NCBI GenBank assembly: GCA_029259345.1
Contig: JAPDIX010000012.1
Span: 1 to 59,932, forward strand
Source: Archaeoglobi archaeon
GTDB lineage: Archaea; Halobacteriota; Archaeoglobi; Archaeoglobales; Archaeoglobaceae
Direction: 5' to 3'
DNA length: 59,932 nt
Shown: positions 10,649 through 21,141 of the stretch, one piece after another
How positions within the stretch are numbered: the first letter of the stretch is position 1
How the letters are laid out: each line of letters starts with the position of its first letter
Notes under the pieces: generated by a model
What the model was told of the DNA's origin: nothing
What the model saw: only the letters and a program-made list of their open reading frames with translations
The model's database searches: none
Translations under genes and position numbers: made by a program

Positions 10649-11359
10649 CTACTTTCTGCCGTATAGATCAAAGCTCCTGTACAGCTCTCCCCTGAGTTCG
10701 GCAAATTCCTGCGAAGCCCTATCCCTCGGCTTTGGTAAGCCAACTTCAACAGTTCTGACAACTCTGGCCGGGCGTGGCGAAAATATCACAATCCTGTCCG
10801 CAAGAAACAGAGCTTCATCTATGCTGTGAGTGACAAAAACAACAGTTTTTCCCCCAACAATCCTCAAAAGTTCCTCTTGCATTCTTTCTCTCGTCCTCGC
10901 ATCAAGGCTGGCGAAGGGCTCATCCATTAGCAATAAATCCGGCTGAACTGCCAGTGCCCTTGCAATTCCAACCCTCTGCCTCATTCCCCCACTGAGCTGT
11001 TTTGGATAGTAGTCCTCAAATCCTGAAAGACCGACGAGGTCTATTATCTCTCTCACCGCTTGAGTATTCACTTCAAGCCCCGTAGCCTTTACCGCAAACA
11101 TCACGTTTTCGTAAACAGTCTTCCATGGAAGGAGCCTGTCATCCTGAAAAACGAACCCTATCCTGCCTTCAGAATCAAAAACGATTCTTCCACTGTCTGC
11201 TTTTTCAATCCCGGCCATTATTTTGAGTATTGTGGTCTTGCCACATCCACTCTCTCCGATTATGCACAAGAACTCTCCTTCATCAACGCTGAAGGTAACT
11301 CCATCAAGAACTTTCAGACTTCCGTAGCTTTTTTTAAGCCCCTCAACTATCAGCGCCAT
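10649..11359 (-). CDS. ABC transporter ATP-binding protein (nitrate/sulfonate/taurine type)
   Basis: Walker A GESGCGKTT, signature LSGGMRQRVGIARAL, Walker B LLLMDEPFASLD. Confidence 0.93.
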   Translation of the reverse strand: MALIVEGLKKSYGSLKVLDGVTFSVDEGEFLCIIGESGCGKTTILKIMAGIEKADSGRIVFDSEGRIGFVFQDDRLLPWKTVYENVMFAVKATGLEVNTQAVREIIDLVGLSGFEDYYPKQLSGGMRQRVGIARALAVQPDLLLMDEPFASLDARTRERMQEELLRIVGGKTVVFVTHSIDEALFLADRIVIFSPRPARVVRTVEVGLPKPRDRASQEFAELRGELYRSFDLYGRK

Positions 11360-12096
11360 GGCATCACCAGTCTTTCAGCTTTTAGCAGCAGCCAATTCAT
11401 GATATACCCAACCACTCCGATCATGGCCATCCCTGCTACAATCTCCGCAACCCTCCCACCAACCTGATACATCGTCATGATGAAGTATCCAAGCCCCTCA
11501 CCGGATGTTGCAATCATCTCGGCAGCAATTATGCTCATCCACCCCACGCCAAGCCCTATCCTTATTCCTGTCATTATGCCCTGCAAAGAGTGGGGGACGA
11601 TAATACTCTTCAAAATGAGCGAATCACTGGCTCTGAACACCTTTGCCATCTCAAGGAACTCCCCAGGGACGTTTCTTGCATAGTCAAAGACCGATATCAA
11701 ACAGGGAAAGAAGGCCCCGACAAAGACGATGAAAATTTGTGAAACCTGAACAGTGTTAGGGAAAGGTGCAAAGATAATGTAAGCAAGTGGAATCCACGCC
11801 AGAGGTGGGATTGGGCGAATAGCCTCGATTGCAGGCATTAATATCTCTCCTAAACTCCTGTTCCAGCCTGCCAGAATGGCGAGCGGGATGGCAATGCTGA
11901 ACGCTACCAATGATGCAAAAATGACTCTCAGTAGACTTGCCCAAGCATGTTCAAGGAGTGTTTTTCCCAGAACGGGTTCAGGAGTGAAAAGGAGATAAAA
12001 GAACTTCTCAGCCACCTCGTGAGGGTGAGGTAGCTCAGTAAAGAAGGCCACCACATACCATAGAAAGACAAAGAGGGCAGCACTTTTCAGTCTCAT
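11350..12096 (-). CDS. ABC transporter permease (SsuC/TauC type)
   Basis: BPD-type EAA region (EMAKVFRASDSLILKSIIVPHSLQGIMTGIRIGLGVGWMSIIAAEMI). Confidence 0.9.
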   Translation of the reverse strand: MRLKSAALFVFLWYVVAFFTELPHPHEVAEKFFYLLFTPEPVLGKTLLEHAWASLLRVIFASLVAFSIAIPLAILAGWNRSLGEILMPAIEAIRPIPPLAWIPLAYIIFAPFPNTVQVSQIFIVFVGAFFPCLISVFDYARNVPGEFLEMAKVFRASDSLILKSIIVPHSLQGIMTGIRIGLGVGWMSIIAAEMIATSGEGLGYFIMTMYQVGGRVAEIVAGMAMIGVVGYIMNWLLLKAERLVMPWR

Positions 12097-13106
12097 GTGC
12101 CTGTCTCCAAACCTGCCTTTTCAGCAGCAATCCTTAGCAAGAAATCCTGCACAGTGCCAAACCCTGGTATTGCGACTTTCTTTCCTGCTAGTTCCTCCAA
12201 GCTCTTTGCATCCTTCGCCACTATTGCCGAACCCTCATTGTTCGCCCCCGCAATGATTTTGATCCTGATATCATCGTTAACCCTCTTCAGAGTTGCCGGA
12301 GCACCACCAAGATATCCTGCGTCAATCTCTCTGTTCTTAAATCCCTCCATCTCCATCACACCATTCGCAAACTCCTTTGCCTCAACCTGCAATCCAACCT
12401 GCTTATAGTAACTCTCTTTCATTGCCACATAAATGGCAAGCTGGTGCAGGTCGGCTGTCAAGTATCCCACCCTAACTTTTTTGTTTACCTTCTCGGGCAC
12501 CCAGCTCTCGTTCTCCTTCAACCTTTCCAAGACGTAGTCGTAAAACTCGCTGTAGAGGAAGTCCTTCAAAAACTCATCTTCACTGTCATATCCAAGATCT
12601 CCCGGCTTTTTGGTCAGATAACCTCCCCTTTCGAGTTCCTGATAGTATTTAACGAACTCCTCTTTGTCTGGATACTCAACAAACTTTATCCTCTTCAGAG
12701 CTTCTTCTACAACCTCCCTATTTTTGCCCGTGAATTCAGAAGCATATTCAAGAACTTTTTCTCTGTTCTCCTCTGAATTTATGAATCTCGTCGCCTTAAC
12801 ATGTGCCCAGACAAGGGCAACGGCAACATCCCTGTCTAATTTGTCTGATGTCGCGACAACGCAGCATGGGTGATTCGGCCAGATGTCTGCAGAAGTTGCT
12901 ATGATTTTACCGTACCCATTCACAACAGCCTCGCTTACGAATGGCTCCCACGCAACGAAGGCGTCAATCTCACCAAGTTTAAGCTGCTCCACCATATCAC
13001 GGGGAGACATTTTAACAACCCTGATCTTCCCCTTCTCCACCTCTGCTTGCTGACACCCAGCCAAGAATATCGCAAGTATCACTGCAAGGGCAATCAACCT
13101 TTTCAT
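12093..13106 (-). CDS. ABC transporter substrate-binding lipoprotein (NMT1/SsuA-like) with apparently circularly permuted lobes
   Basis: Lipobox LAGC; C-terminal-lobe sequence (VVKMSPRDMVEQLKLGEIDAFVAWEPFVSEAV) precedes N-terminal-lobe sequence (VRVGYLTADLHQLAIYVA...GANNEGSAIVAK...GKKVAIPGFGTVQDFLLR); ATGA overlap with the permease. Confidence 0.88.
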   Translation of the reverse strand: MKRLIALAVILAIFLAGCQQAEVEKGKIRVVKMSPRDMVEQLKLGEIDAFVAWEPFVSEAVVNGYGKIIATSADIWPNHPCCVVATSDKLDRDVAVALVWAHVKATRFINSEENREKVLEYASEFTGKNREVVEEALKRIKFVEYPDKEEFVKYYQELERGGYLTKKPGDLGYDSEDEFLKDFLYSEFYDYVLERLKENESWVPEKVNKKVRVGYLTADLHQLAIYVAMKESYYKQVGLQVEAKEFANGVMEMEGFKNREIDAGYLGGAPATLKRVNDDIRIKIIAGANNEGSAIVAKDAKSLEELAGKKVAIPGFGTVQDFLLRIAAEKAGLETGT

Positions 13107-13201
13107 GGTTTAACATAACTCCACCCAATTATAATTTTTCTCATTTGGCTGAAATCTTCCCAAATCAGAAAAATTTTATTAACTAATGTTCTATTCTGGT
13201 C

Positions 13202-13672
13202 ATGATATCGAGACTTGCGGAGTGCATAGCGAGGGGGGAGGACTTTGGCAGATGCCTTGAAAGGGTGCTTGTTGAAAAGGGCCTGAAACCTGCAGAATTC
13301 GCGAGAAAAGCTAATATCCCTCAATCAACGCTTTACAAGATTCTAAGAGGTTACAAGCCGAGATACGATACGCTTGCTAAAATTTTTTCCGCTCTGCATG
13401 AGGAAAAGGAGTTCGCTGCCCTGATCGCTGCGAGATATGTTTTGGAAGACAAGAGGTTTGATGAGAGAGTTAGGGTTTATCCTGCTACCACACTCGAAGA
13501 TGCGATAGTTGCGGTTGTGAGAGCTGAGAAAGATGGGGCAAGGGCGATTATCTGTGCCCCGGTAATCAGCAGTCTCGCCGAGAAGATAGTTGACGTGCCA
13601 GTGATAACCATAAAGCCGGAAAAAAGTGTTGAAAGGGCAGTAAAGACGGCAATTGAAAAATTCAACCTTTGA
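13202..13672 (+). CDS. HTH (XRE-like) transcriptional regulator
   Basis: KPAEFARKANIPQSTLYKILRGYKPRYDTLAKI helix-turn-helix plus C-terminal alpha/beta domain. Confidence 0.8.
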   Translation: MISRLAECIARGEDFGRCLERVLVEKGLKPAEFARKANIPQSTLYKILRGYKPRYDTLAKIFSALHEEKEFAALIAARYVLEDKRFDERVRVYPATTLEDAIVAVVRAEKDGARAIICAPVISSLAEKIVDVPVITIKPEKSVERAVKTAIEKFNL

Positions 13673-13925
13673 GAGTTTCTTTTACGTACATCCTCACACA
13701 TGCTCTGTTCTCGATGACGTGGAGGATAATGAGGATCGCTGCCGTAAGGGCGAGGTAGGTATGGATGTCCTCCCAGACCTGCTTTTGAAGGCCGAAAATT
13801 ATTAACTGCCCCGCCTTAGGGCCGTGTGGCCAGAAATACAGGATAAAACCAGTTATTGCTGTAATAATTCCGGTGACAATCATCGAGTAAAACAGAACGA
13901 TCCTTCTCGCTTTTCTCCAACTCAT
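13662..13925 (-). CDS. Small membrane protein, DUF4405/cytochrome b-like
   Basis: 87 aa, TM segments with WEDIHTYLALTAAILIILHVIEN (His pair). Confidence 0.6.
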   Translation of the reverse strand: MSWRKARRIVLFYSMIVTGIITAITGFILYFWPHGPKAGQLIIFGLQKQVWEDIHTYLALTAAILIILHVIENRACVRMYVKETLKG

Positions 13926-14007
13926 ACCAATACTAGATTAGAAGATTTAATAACATAATGGGAAAAGTTTAAATTTACACAAAAGAAAGCAGCAAAGGGG
14001 GTTGAGT

Positions 14008-14394
14008 ATGAGAGAGCAAGTTGAGGTTAGGCAGCTCAGAGAAGGAGGATACGTGGTCATTGACGATGAGCCTTGTGAAATTATCAGTATGTCCGTCAGC
14101 AAACCCGGAAAGCACGGCGCTGCAAAGGCAAGAATTGATGCTATCGGCATCTTCGACTCGCAGAAGAGGAGTATAGTTCAGCCAGTAACAGCCAAAATCT
14201 ACGTGCCGATTGTAGAGAGGAAAAGGGCGCAGGTAATCAGTGTTACGGGTAATATAGCCCAGCTAATGGATATGGAAACCTACGAGACATTTGAACTTGA
14301 GATCCCAGAAGAACTCAAGAACAAAATAGAACCCGGAAAAGAAGTGATGTATCTTGAATCTCTCGGAAAGAGAAAAATTGAGAGAATGGCGTAA
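14008..14394 (+). CDS. Translation initiation factor 5A
   Basis: MREQVEVRQLREGGYVVIDDEPCEIISMSVSKPGKHGAAKARIDAIGIF; KPGKHGAAK hypusination loop. Confidence 0.96.
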   Translation: MREQVEVRQLREGGYVVIDDEPCEIISMSVSKPGKHGAAKARIDAIGIFDSQKRSIVQPVTAKIYVPIVERKRAQVISVTGNIAQLMDMETYETFELEIPEELKNKIEPGKEVMYLESLGKRKIERMA

Positions 14395-15215
14395 TGCACA
14401 TTGACTCCTATTTCTCAATTTCCAATTCGAATTTAGAAGATGCTGAATACGTTATATTTGGAATACCATACGATGCTACACAATCTTTCAAATCAGGTTC
14501 GAGATTCGCCCCAAATGCTGTAAGGGAGGCAAGCTGGAATCTTGAAAGTTATTCCAATCTTTTTGATGTCGAGCTGAGTTTGGTTAAGGTGTGCGATGCA
14601 GGAAATGTCAACTGCGATGGCACCTTTGAGAATATAATGGAGAGGGTTAACAAATTCACATCCGAAATTGGGGCTTTTACAATTGCAATCGGTGGTGAGC
14701 ACACCGTTAGCGTTGCAGCATCACAAAAGTTCGAGGATGCCTGTTATGTGGTTTTCGATGCCCACTTCGATCTGAGAGATGAGTTTGATGGTAGCAGATA
14801 TAACCACGCATGCACAGCAAGAAGGATTCTGGAGAGCGGTAGGGATGTGATAATTCTTGGAGTGAGAAGCGGGACAAAGGAGGAAAGGGAGTTTGCTAAA
14901 GATAACGTGAAATGGGTTTACTCTTGGGAATACGATATTGGGGTGGCGCTGAAACTTTTGGATGAATATAACAGAATATACCTTTCCTTGGATATGGATG
15001 TCTTTGACCCATCCTTTGCTCCCGGAGTATCAACTCCTGAACCCTTTGGCTTAGCTCCTTTGGACTTTTTATATCTAGTTGAAAGGATTGCTGACAGAGT
15101 TGTCGGTTTTGATGTGTGTGAGGTTGTTCCAGACCAGAATAAAATCACCCAAACCTTAACTGCCAAAATTATTTTTGAGCTGATAGCGGCGAGAGTTGCA
15201 AGCGGGATGAGCTAA
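14394..15215 (+). CDS. speB: Agmatinase/arginase-family ureohydrolase
   Basis: GGEHTVS, FDAHFDLRDEFDG, SLDMDVFDPSFAPGVSTPEP metal-binding motifs; ATG overlaps eIF5A stop. Confidence 0.9.
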   Translation: MHIDSYFSISNSNLEDAEYVIFGIPYDATQSFKSGSRFAPNAVREASWNLESYSNLFDVELSLVKVCDAGNVNCDGTFENIMERVNKFTSEIGAFTIAIGGEHTVSVAASQKFEDACYVVFDAHFDLRDEFDGSRYNHACTARRILESGRDVIILGVRSGTKEEREFAKDNVKWVYSWEYDIGVALKLLDEYNRIYLSLDMDVFDPSFAPGVSTPEPFGLAPLDFLYLVERIADRVVGFDVCEVVPDQNKITQTLTAKIIFELIAARVASGMS

Positions 15216-15228
15216 AATTATATGAAGT

Positions 15229-15591
15229 GTGAATGAGTTAAAACCCATGAAGGTTGAGCACTATTCCTTCGGCAGAATAAGGATTGATGGAAAAGAATAC
15301 ACTTCTGATGTTATAGTGGGTTCAGGCTATCTGAAGGACGGATGGTGGAGAAAGGAGGGGCATCGAGTTCAGCTTGAGGATGTTGCCGACATACTCGATC
15401 TCGATTTTGAGGTTATAATTTTCGGCACAGGAGCGAATGGAAGGGTTAGAGTTGATGATGACGTGATAAAGGCTTTTAAAGAGAGGGGAAAGGAGGTTAA
15501 AGTGGCGGCGACAGGTGAGGCGATCAAACTTTACAACGAATTGCTGAAAAAGAATAGAAAGGTGATTTTGGCAGCCCACCTAACCTGCTGA
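15229..15591 (+). CDS. MTH938/DUF498-family protein
   Basis: Y.FG.I.I.GK.Y..DVI..........WW...GH and IFGTGANGRVRV. Confidence 0.75.
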   Translation: MNELKPMKVEHYSFGRIRIDGKEYTSDVIVGSGYLKDGWWRKEGHRVQLEDVADILDLDFEVIIFGTGANGRVRVDDDVIKAFKERGKEVKVAATGEAIKLYNELLKKNRKVILAAHLTC

Positions 15592-15592
15592 A

Positions 15593-17404
15593 TCACTCAA
15601 GAGTCATAATCTCTGCACCGCTTAGAATATCCTTTTCCACACCCTCAACAAGCGGTTTTCTGTTGAGTATTCTACCCCGGAGAGAGTATTTCAGCTCGAC
15701 CACCTCATCGGGCTTTAGCGATACAATCCACGAGACTGTTGTATATCCGGAGGACGTTATTTTCGCCCCATCGGCCTTTACCTCCCCAGAGCACATTTCA
15801 AAAACCTTTAACTCTTTCTTGGACTTTGTGAAGTTCGAGACTCTCAGAACGACCTCTTTGGCTCCGTTCTTCTCCACCACATCCCTCTCGATGTGCAGAT
15901 ACCCCATAATCCTCGCGACTATCTTATCCACCTCGATGGGATCTTTCTCCAGAACCTCGCAGACTTTACGTGCTATGAGTGGTAAAACCTTGCTTATCAT
16001 CTCCTCCTTCTTTTTCTTCTTCTGCTGTCTGCTCCTTCTATCTATATACTCTTTAAGCCTCCTCCCTGCTTCCTGCAGAGCTAAACGTGTTTCGTCAATT
16101 ATCTCCGGGATCGTCGCTACAGCCTCCTTCGACTCTGACGTGTACGGAATGTTCGTCGAGGCAACATGGACGAGGATGACAGCAGGGGCTGAAGGCAACT
16201 CTCCTTTATTCTGCATCAAACCATAAGTCTTCCAGTTCACATTCTCAACTGCTTTTGTCAAAGCGCATCCTCCCTGCTGGTATAGCAAAGGAATTTTGTT
16301 CGCATACCTCAGCAGCATCACTTTCTCTGTCTTTATCTCTCCCCCGTATGCAATTCCAACCTCCACGAGGAACGGATGGCCAGAGTAAACTCTCGGCTTC
16401 CTTGTCACGGCATAAACGAATTCCGGAGAATACTGCGCCATCAGGCTCTTTGAAATCATCTTCTCCCCAATTGGAGATAGACAATCAGTCGGAGGCGGCA
16501 AGAAATCCGTGCCGCGGAAGGCTTCGAGAAGCTTAGCAGCTTCATCTCTTCCCATTTCCTGTGGTTTCTCAGTTCCGCTAAAACCTGCCTTTCTAAGAAC
16601 ATCTTCCGCTATCTTGTCTCCAACCCTCACGAACTCCTCCTTAAGGAATTTTTTAAGTGTATTCGCCTTTGTTGCCTTGAGCATGTTCATAAGGGTTCCA
16701 AGCTCTATACCATGAGGGTGGGGCTTGATTGACTTTGGAGAGGGTGGAATTTCGTCGGTAACCCTGTCAAATTCGTGTATAGCTCCATCTGGCTCTACAA
16801 AAGTTATTTTTGCGTGTGGATTTATAACCGCAGTTTCTCTCAGGTATTCAAGAACGCTCTGCTTCCTTTCTCTTACATAATTTCCGGCAACTTCAAGCTC
16901 AATTTTCGTCCCGCTTGGAAGATACCAGTCCTCTTCACTCTCTTCAACAATTTCTGGCTCGTTTTTCTTCGTATTGATATATAGCACCATCCTAGTTGCT
17001 CTCTCATCATTGGCCGTTTTCGATATCACAACTGCTGGCTTTCCGGTTGTTAGTTGAGCATATAGTACCGCAGCGGATATTCCTATCCCCTGCTGACCTC
17101 TGCTCTGCCTTATTTCGTGAAATCTCGATCCGTATAATAACTTCCCGAAAACTTTGGGTATCTGTTTCTTCTCAATTCCCGGCCCATTATCCTCAACGAC
17201 TACTCTAAAGTGATCGTCAACCTTTGATATTCTGACAAAGATGTCAGGCAGTATTCCTGCCTCCTCACACGCATCGAGGGCGTTATCAACAGCCTCCTTG
17301 ACGACGGTGATGATAGCCTTAGCGGGATTGGAGTAGCCGAGTATGTGCTTGTTCTTCTCGAAGAACTCCGCAACGCTAATTTCCCTGTGCTTGCTCTCCG
17401 TCAT
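15593..17404 (-). CDS. top6B: DNA topoisomerase VI subunit B
   Basis: GHKL motifs [30 protein letters not shown]; 603 aa. Confidence 0.96.
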   Translation of the reverse strand: MTESKHREISVAEFFEKNKHILGYSNPAKAIITVVKEAVDNALDACEEAGILPDIFVRISKVDDHFRVVVEDNGPGIEKKQIPKVFGKLLYGSRFHEIRQSRGQQGIGISAAVLYAQLTTGKPAVVISKTANDERATRMVLYINTKKNEPEIVEESEEDWYLPSGTKIELEVAGNYVRERKQSVLEYLRETAVINPHAKITFVEPDGAIHEFDRVTDEIPPSPKSIKPHPHGIELGTLMNMLKATKANTLKKFLKEEFVRVGDKIAEDVLRKAGFSGTEKPQEMGRDEAAKLLEAFRGTDFLPPPTDCLSPIGEKMISKSLMAQYSPEFVYAVTRKPRVYSGHPFLVEVGIAYGGEIKTEKVMLLRYANKIPLLYQQGGCALTKAVENVNWKTYGLMQNKGELPSAPAVILVHVASTNIPYTSESKEAVATIPEIIDETRLALQEAGRRLKEYIDRRSRQQKKKKKEEMISKVLPLIARKVCEVLEKDPIEVDKIVARIMGYLHIERDVVEKNGAKEVVLRVSNFTKSKKELKVFEMCSGEVKADGAKITSSGYTTVSWIVSLKPDEVVELKYSLRGRILNRKPLVEGVEKDILSGAEIMTLE

Positions 17405-17631
17405 ATCTCCGCTCCAACAACGGTTTGGGTTTTTGTAACGCCCTCAATTCCCCGTATCTCATCAACAAGTCTGTTCAAGTCTGACAAACTTTGAGCGTCA
17501 ATGATCACAACAAAGTCAAATTCCCCAAAGACGTGGTAGACCTCCCTTACATCTTTCTTTTTTTTAATCTCAAGATAAACTTCTTTCTCCTTTCCAGGAG
17601 CCACATTTACCATTGTCACTCCAATTACCAT
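17401..17631 (-). CDS. Stand-alone Lrp/AsnC ligand-binding (RAM) domain protein
   Basis: 76 aa; [40 protein letters not shown]; no HTH. Confidence 0.8.
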   Translation of the reverse strand: MVIGVTMVNVAPGKEKEVYLEIKKKKDVREVYHVFGEFDFVVIIDAQSLSDLNRLVDEIRGIEGVTKTQTVVGAEI

Positions 17632-17697
17632 GATATCTGGTGGATTTTATGATTTAATACTTTTTCCCGCAACAACCAAAACAATCAAATAAACTAA

Positions 17698-19134
17698 ATG
17701 ACATTCTTTAACATGGAATATATATTTGAGGAAGTCAGGATTACGGAAATAAATTCCCCGAAATTCACACTGGAAGGAGAAGAAATTGATATCTGGAGCG
17801 AAGAATATGTAAACTACCACTCAAAGAGCGTATCGGAGTATATCCGGGACAAGCTAATTGAGTTCGAGAAAAAAGGTATAGACCCATTTGCAGAAATCGT
17901 TGGGAAAGAGATCGAAAAAGATATGGTCAAGACTGCTCTGATGAGCGGCTCAAATATACTGTTTAAGGGAAAGAAGGGATACGGAAAAACGACCTTTTCC
18001 AAGACCATCTCTAAACTTCTGCCGGAAAAAATACTGGCGATTAAAGGTTGCAGAATCCATGACGACCCCACACAGCCCACCTGTTTTTCATGCAAGAAAA
18101 AGCTGCTGGAGGAAGATGAGGTTGAGCTCACATTCATACCCAAAAAGTGGATAAGAGTGGCGGGAGACCCGATGATGACAACAAGGCAACTAATAGGTGG
18201 AATCAGTCTACAGAAGATAAAGGAAGGCTACGATTTGGATCATCCAGAAGTTTTCACTCCCGGTAGAGTGCTTAAGGCTCATCGAGGTATTGCCTACTTC
18301 GACGAACTTGGCTCCATTCCGTCGTCTCTGCAGACATTACTTCACGAGCTGCTGGAAGAGAAGCAGATTACAACGCCAGAGGGTGATATAATCCCGATGA
18401 AAATAGATACTCTCGTTATAGCCTCTACCAATCCAGCAAACTACAGGGGAGTGTCTGACATCAAGGAGCCGCTGCTCGACAGAATGGAGCAGATTGATAT
18501 AGGCCCACCAGAGACGCTTGAAGAAGAAATAAAGATTGGAATTAAGAACATGGCACTTAAGAAGGACATTATTCCGGAATGGCATCTCAAGATTCTTGCT
18601 GGCGCTGTAAGATGTATGAGGAGTAGAAATTGCAGATACTCGGCAAGGATAGAAGTTGAGCCGAGCTGCAGGGCTACAATCAAAGCCTTCGACCATGTAG
18701 CAGCATCAGCTCTGAGAAACGGAAGAGAAGCTGTAATGTTCGCAGATTACGGCAAAAATTACTCCAATGTAAGGCTGGCTTTAAAGAGCAGATTTGAAGT
18801 TGACTACGAGGATGAAGTTAGCAAGGATGACGTGATTGTCGGAGTTGTCAACGATTCGATTGACACAGTTTGCGGAGAAATTTACTCCGAAATTCCAAGA
18901 AACATCTTTGGCGGTTTGATGGAGGAGCTTTCCGAGATGGGAGAGATCGACGTCTATGCTGAGAATGGGATTAAAAGTTACAGAAACCTCTGGACTTTCC
19001 TGTCATCAATCTGCAGAAAAAGTAGCGAAGTAAATTCGGCATTCGAAATAACTCTCGAAGCTATTGCGAGATGCACGGGTTTGGTTGAGAGAGTGTCAGA
19101 TGGTGTTTATGTCTACACTGCCTACGACAGATAA
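17698..19134 (+). CDS. AAA+ ATPase, magnesium-chelatase ChlI/MoxR-like, with Cys insert
   Basis: Walker A GKKGYGKTTFSK, Walker B GIAYFDELGSIP, insert CRIHDDPTQPTCFSCKKK. Confidence 0.88.
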   Translation: MTFFNMEYIFEEVRITEINSPKFTLEGEEIDIWSEEYVNYHSKSVSEYIRDKLIEFEKKGIDPFAEIVGKEIEKDMVKTALMSGSNILFKGKKGYGKTTFSKTISKLLPEKILAIKGCRIHDDPTQPTCFSCKKKLLEEDEVELTFIPKKWIRVAGDPMMTTRQLIGGISLQKIKEGYDLDHPEVFTPGRVLKAHRGIAYFDELGSIPSSLQTLLHELLEEKQITTPEGDIIPMKIDTLVIASTNPANYRGVSDIKEPLLDRMEQIDIGPPETLEEEIKIGIKNMALKKDIIPEWHLKILAGAVRCMRSRNCRYSARIEVEPSCRATIKAFDHVAASALRNGREAVMFADYGKNYSNVRLALKSRFEVDYEDEVSKDDVIVGVVNDSIDTVCGEIYSEIPRNIFGGLMEELSEMGEIDVYAENGIKSYRNLWTFLSSICRKSSEVNSAFEITLEAIARCTGLVERVSDGVYVYTAYDR

Positions 19135-20344
19135 ACCCGAATGCGGACTCTGCGAGAGGGCTGAGAGTGGAATAGAGAAGATAGCTGACGACTTACTCTA
19201 CTCCCTTTTCAACCCGTACAACAGAGATCAGGGCGATTTTGATGTTACCGAGTTGATAAAAAAGCACATAAGCGAAGAGATGGTTAAAGACTTCGAGATG
19301 TTCTCATCAACCTTCAAAGAGTTTACAAAGACTTTTGGATACATAAGCAACTACTGGATGGACAAAATTGCCGATCTCAAGGAGGCAAAGCAGAGGGCTT
19401 GGGAGGAACTTAAAGAAATGCTCAGACAGGAAATGCTAAGCAGAGAGCAGTTGAGCATGAGTCAACTCGTTGATAACTTCTTCGACGAAGTCATCGAGGA
19501 GTTACAAGACCTCGGATACATCGAGAAAGTTGAGACCAGATTTCACAGGAAGATAGTAAGTTACACCGCAAAGGCGGAGAAGGTGCTTGGAGAGAAAGTA
19601 TTATCTCTAAGTCTTCAGAATCTTGAAAAGAAGCATTATGGTGAACACGAGACTGAAAAAATTGGTGTTTCAATTTTCTCAAGTGAGAAACTTGTGGAGT
19701 TCGACCCTTACATGCACAGTTTTGACAACCTCGACATTCCTGAGAGCTTGCTTAAGTCAGCAATAAGGGGCGAGATTGAATTTGAGGAGAAAGAAATGGT
19801 TGTAAGACAGCCAAAGCATTCTGAAAAGTGTGTTTACGTCATGCTGATTGACGTTAGTGACTCCATGAGGGGCAGGAAGATAGTCGGGGCGATAGAGGCC
19901 GCAATGTGTCTGAAGAGTGCGGTTAAGAAAGAGGGAAACAATGACGAGTTGAGGGTCGTTGCCTTCAACCACAGAGTCAGAGAAATAAAGGAAGGTGACA
20001 TCCTTAACTTAGAACCGAGGGGCAGGACAGATATTGGCTTGGCTTTGAAAAAGGCAAGGAATATCCTGAAAGAGGGTTCAGGAACAGGAATTGTTTTTCT
20101 CATTTCCGACGGTGAACCTACTTCGAGTTTTAACCCCTATTTAACCCCTTGGAGGTGTGCCCTCAAGGAGGCTGAAAAACTCAGAAATGTGGATGCAAGG
20201 CTGCAGGTAATCATGTTCGGAAAGGAAGGAAGATTCCTTGAGCTTTGCAAGAACATAGCTAAGCTCAGTGGAAAGGCTAATCTATTTCACTTTTCCGACC
20301 CGTTAAACCTCAAGAAATTTGTTGTCAAGAAATTCGTGCGTTAA
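19109..20344 (+). CDS. VWA-domain protein (ChlD/CoxE-like) partner of upstream AAA+
   Basis: MIDAS DVSDSMRG, GRTDIGLAL, ISDGEPT; overlaps the upstream ATPase end. Confidence 0.85.
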   Translation: MSTLPTTDKPECGLCERAESGIEKIADDLLYSLFNPYNRDQGDFDVTELIKKHISEEMVKDFEMFSSTFKEFTKTFGYISNYWMDKIADLKEAKQRAWEELKEMLRQEMLSREQLSMSQLVDNFFDEVIEELQDLGYIEKVETRFHRKIVSYTAKAEKVLGEKVLSLSLQNLEKKHYGEHETEKIGVSIFSSEKLVEFDPYMHSFDNLDIPESLLKSAIRGEIEFEEKEMVVRQPKHSEKCVYVMLIDVSDSMRGRKIVGAIEAAMCLKSAVKKEGNNDELRVVAFNHRVREIKEGDILNLEPRGRTDIGLALKKARNILKEGSGTGIVFLISDGEPTSSFNPYLTPWRCALKEAEKLRNVDARLQVIMFGKEGRFLELCKNIAKLSGKANLFHFSDPLNLKKFVVKKFVR

Positions 20345-21078
20345 GCAAACACTTCTTCCTTCGAATAGACGACTATCCCCTTGTCGGTAATTTCGAAGGG
20401 GTGAATCTTGCTGCTGTGATTCGTTCCCCTCATCTTGAAAATCTCGATGCTTCTCACTCTCGTGTTCTCAATTCTCGTGTAATAAAGCACTACCGTGCCT
20501 TCCACAACGAAATTTTCAACACCAAAACGACTAATCCTATCTCCTCCTCCCTCGACAACCTCGCAGGTAAGGATAGACGTCAATCCAAGAATTTCCATGG
20601 TTGTTGCGACTTTAAGGAGCTCTACCCTGAACTTTGCTGGATCACCAATAGTGAAGCCAATTGAGGTCGTCGAGTCAACAACAGCCCTCCTAGCACCGAT
20701 TTCATCCTGAATTGTTATAATCTGATCAAGCAGTGATCTTGTGTCAAAAGGTCTAACATCAATATACCTCTCATCTGACGGCAATCCAATTTTTGTTGAA
20801 GTTGCATCCACTATTGCAAGCATGTTTTCATCTTCATACTTTTCTAAATCCCAGCCAAATGTGAGGAAATGTTCCCTGAGATGCTGGGGTCTCTCTTCAG
20901 TAGCAACAAATACGCCTGGTTCGTTAAAATTCTCTATCCCGTTAACGAGGAACTGCATGGCGAAAATAGTTTTACCAGAACCAGATGGGCCGGATACGAG
21001 ATAACTTCTATCTCTAAGAAGACCACCCTCACACAATTCATCAAAACCCGGTATCCCAGTAGGTGCACGCTCCAGCAT
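20341..21078 (-). CDS. Single-domain KaiC-like RecA-family ATPase
   Basis: TGIPGFDELCEGGLLRDRSYLVSGPSGSGKTIFAMQFL. Confidence 0.88.
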   Translation of the reverse strand: MLERAPTGIPGFDELCEGGLLRDRSYLVSGPSGSGKTIFAMQFLVNGIENFNEPGVFVATEERPQHLREHFLTFGWDLEKYEDENMLAIVDATSTKIGLPSDERYIDVRPFDTRSLLDQIITIQDEIGARRAVVDSTTSIGFTIGDPAKFRVELLKVATTMEILGLTSILTCEVVEGGGDRISRFGVENFVVEGTVVLYYTRIENTRVRSIEIFKMRGTNHSSKIHPFEITDKGIVVYSKEEVFA

Positions 21079-21141
21079 GGTTATCACGTCTTTCTTTGAT
21101 AAACCTTAAAGTTTAAATTGTTTACGCATCATCATTACCTC

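Noticed and set aside
15663-16226. 187-aa plus-strand ORF, Ser/Phe-rich
   Set aside because: Antisense shadow ORF of top6B.
17401-17631. Truncated Lrp regulator pseudogene
   Set aside because: Stand-alone RAM-domain proteins are common in archaea; the ORF is complete with its own start, so decay is not required.
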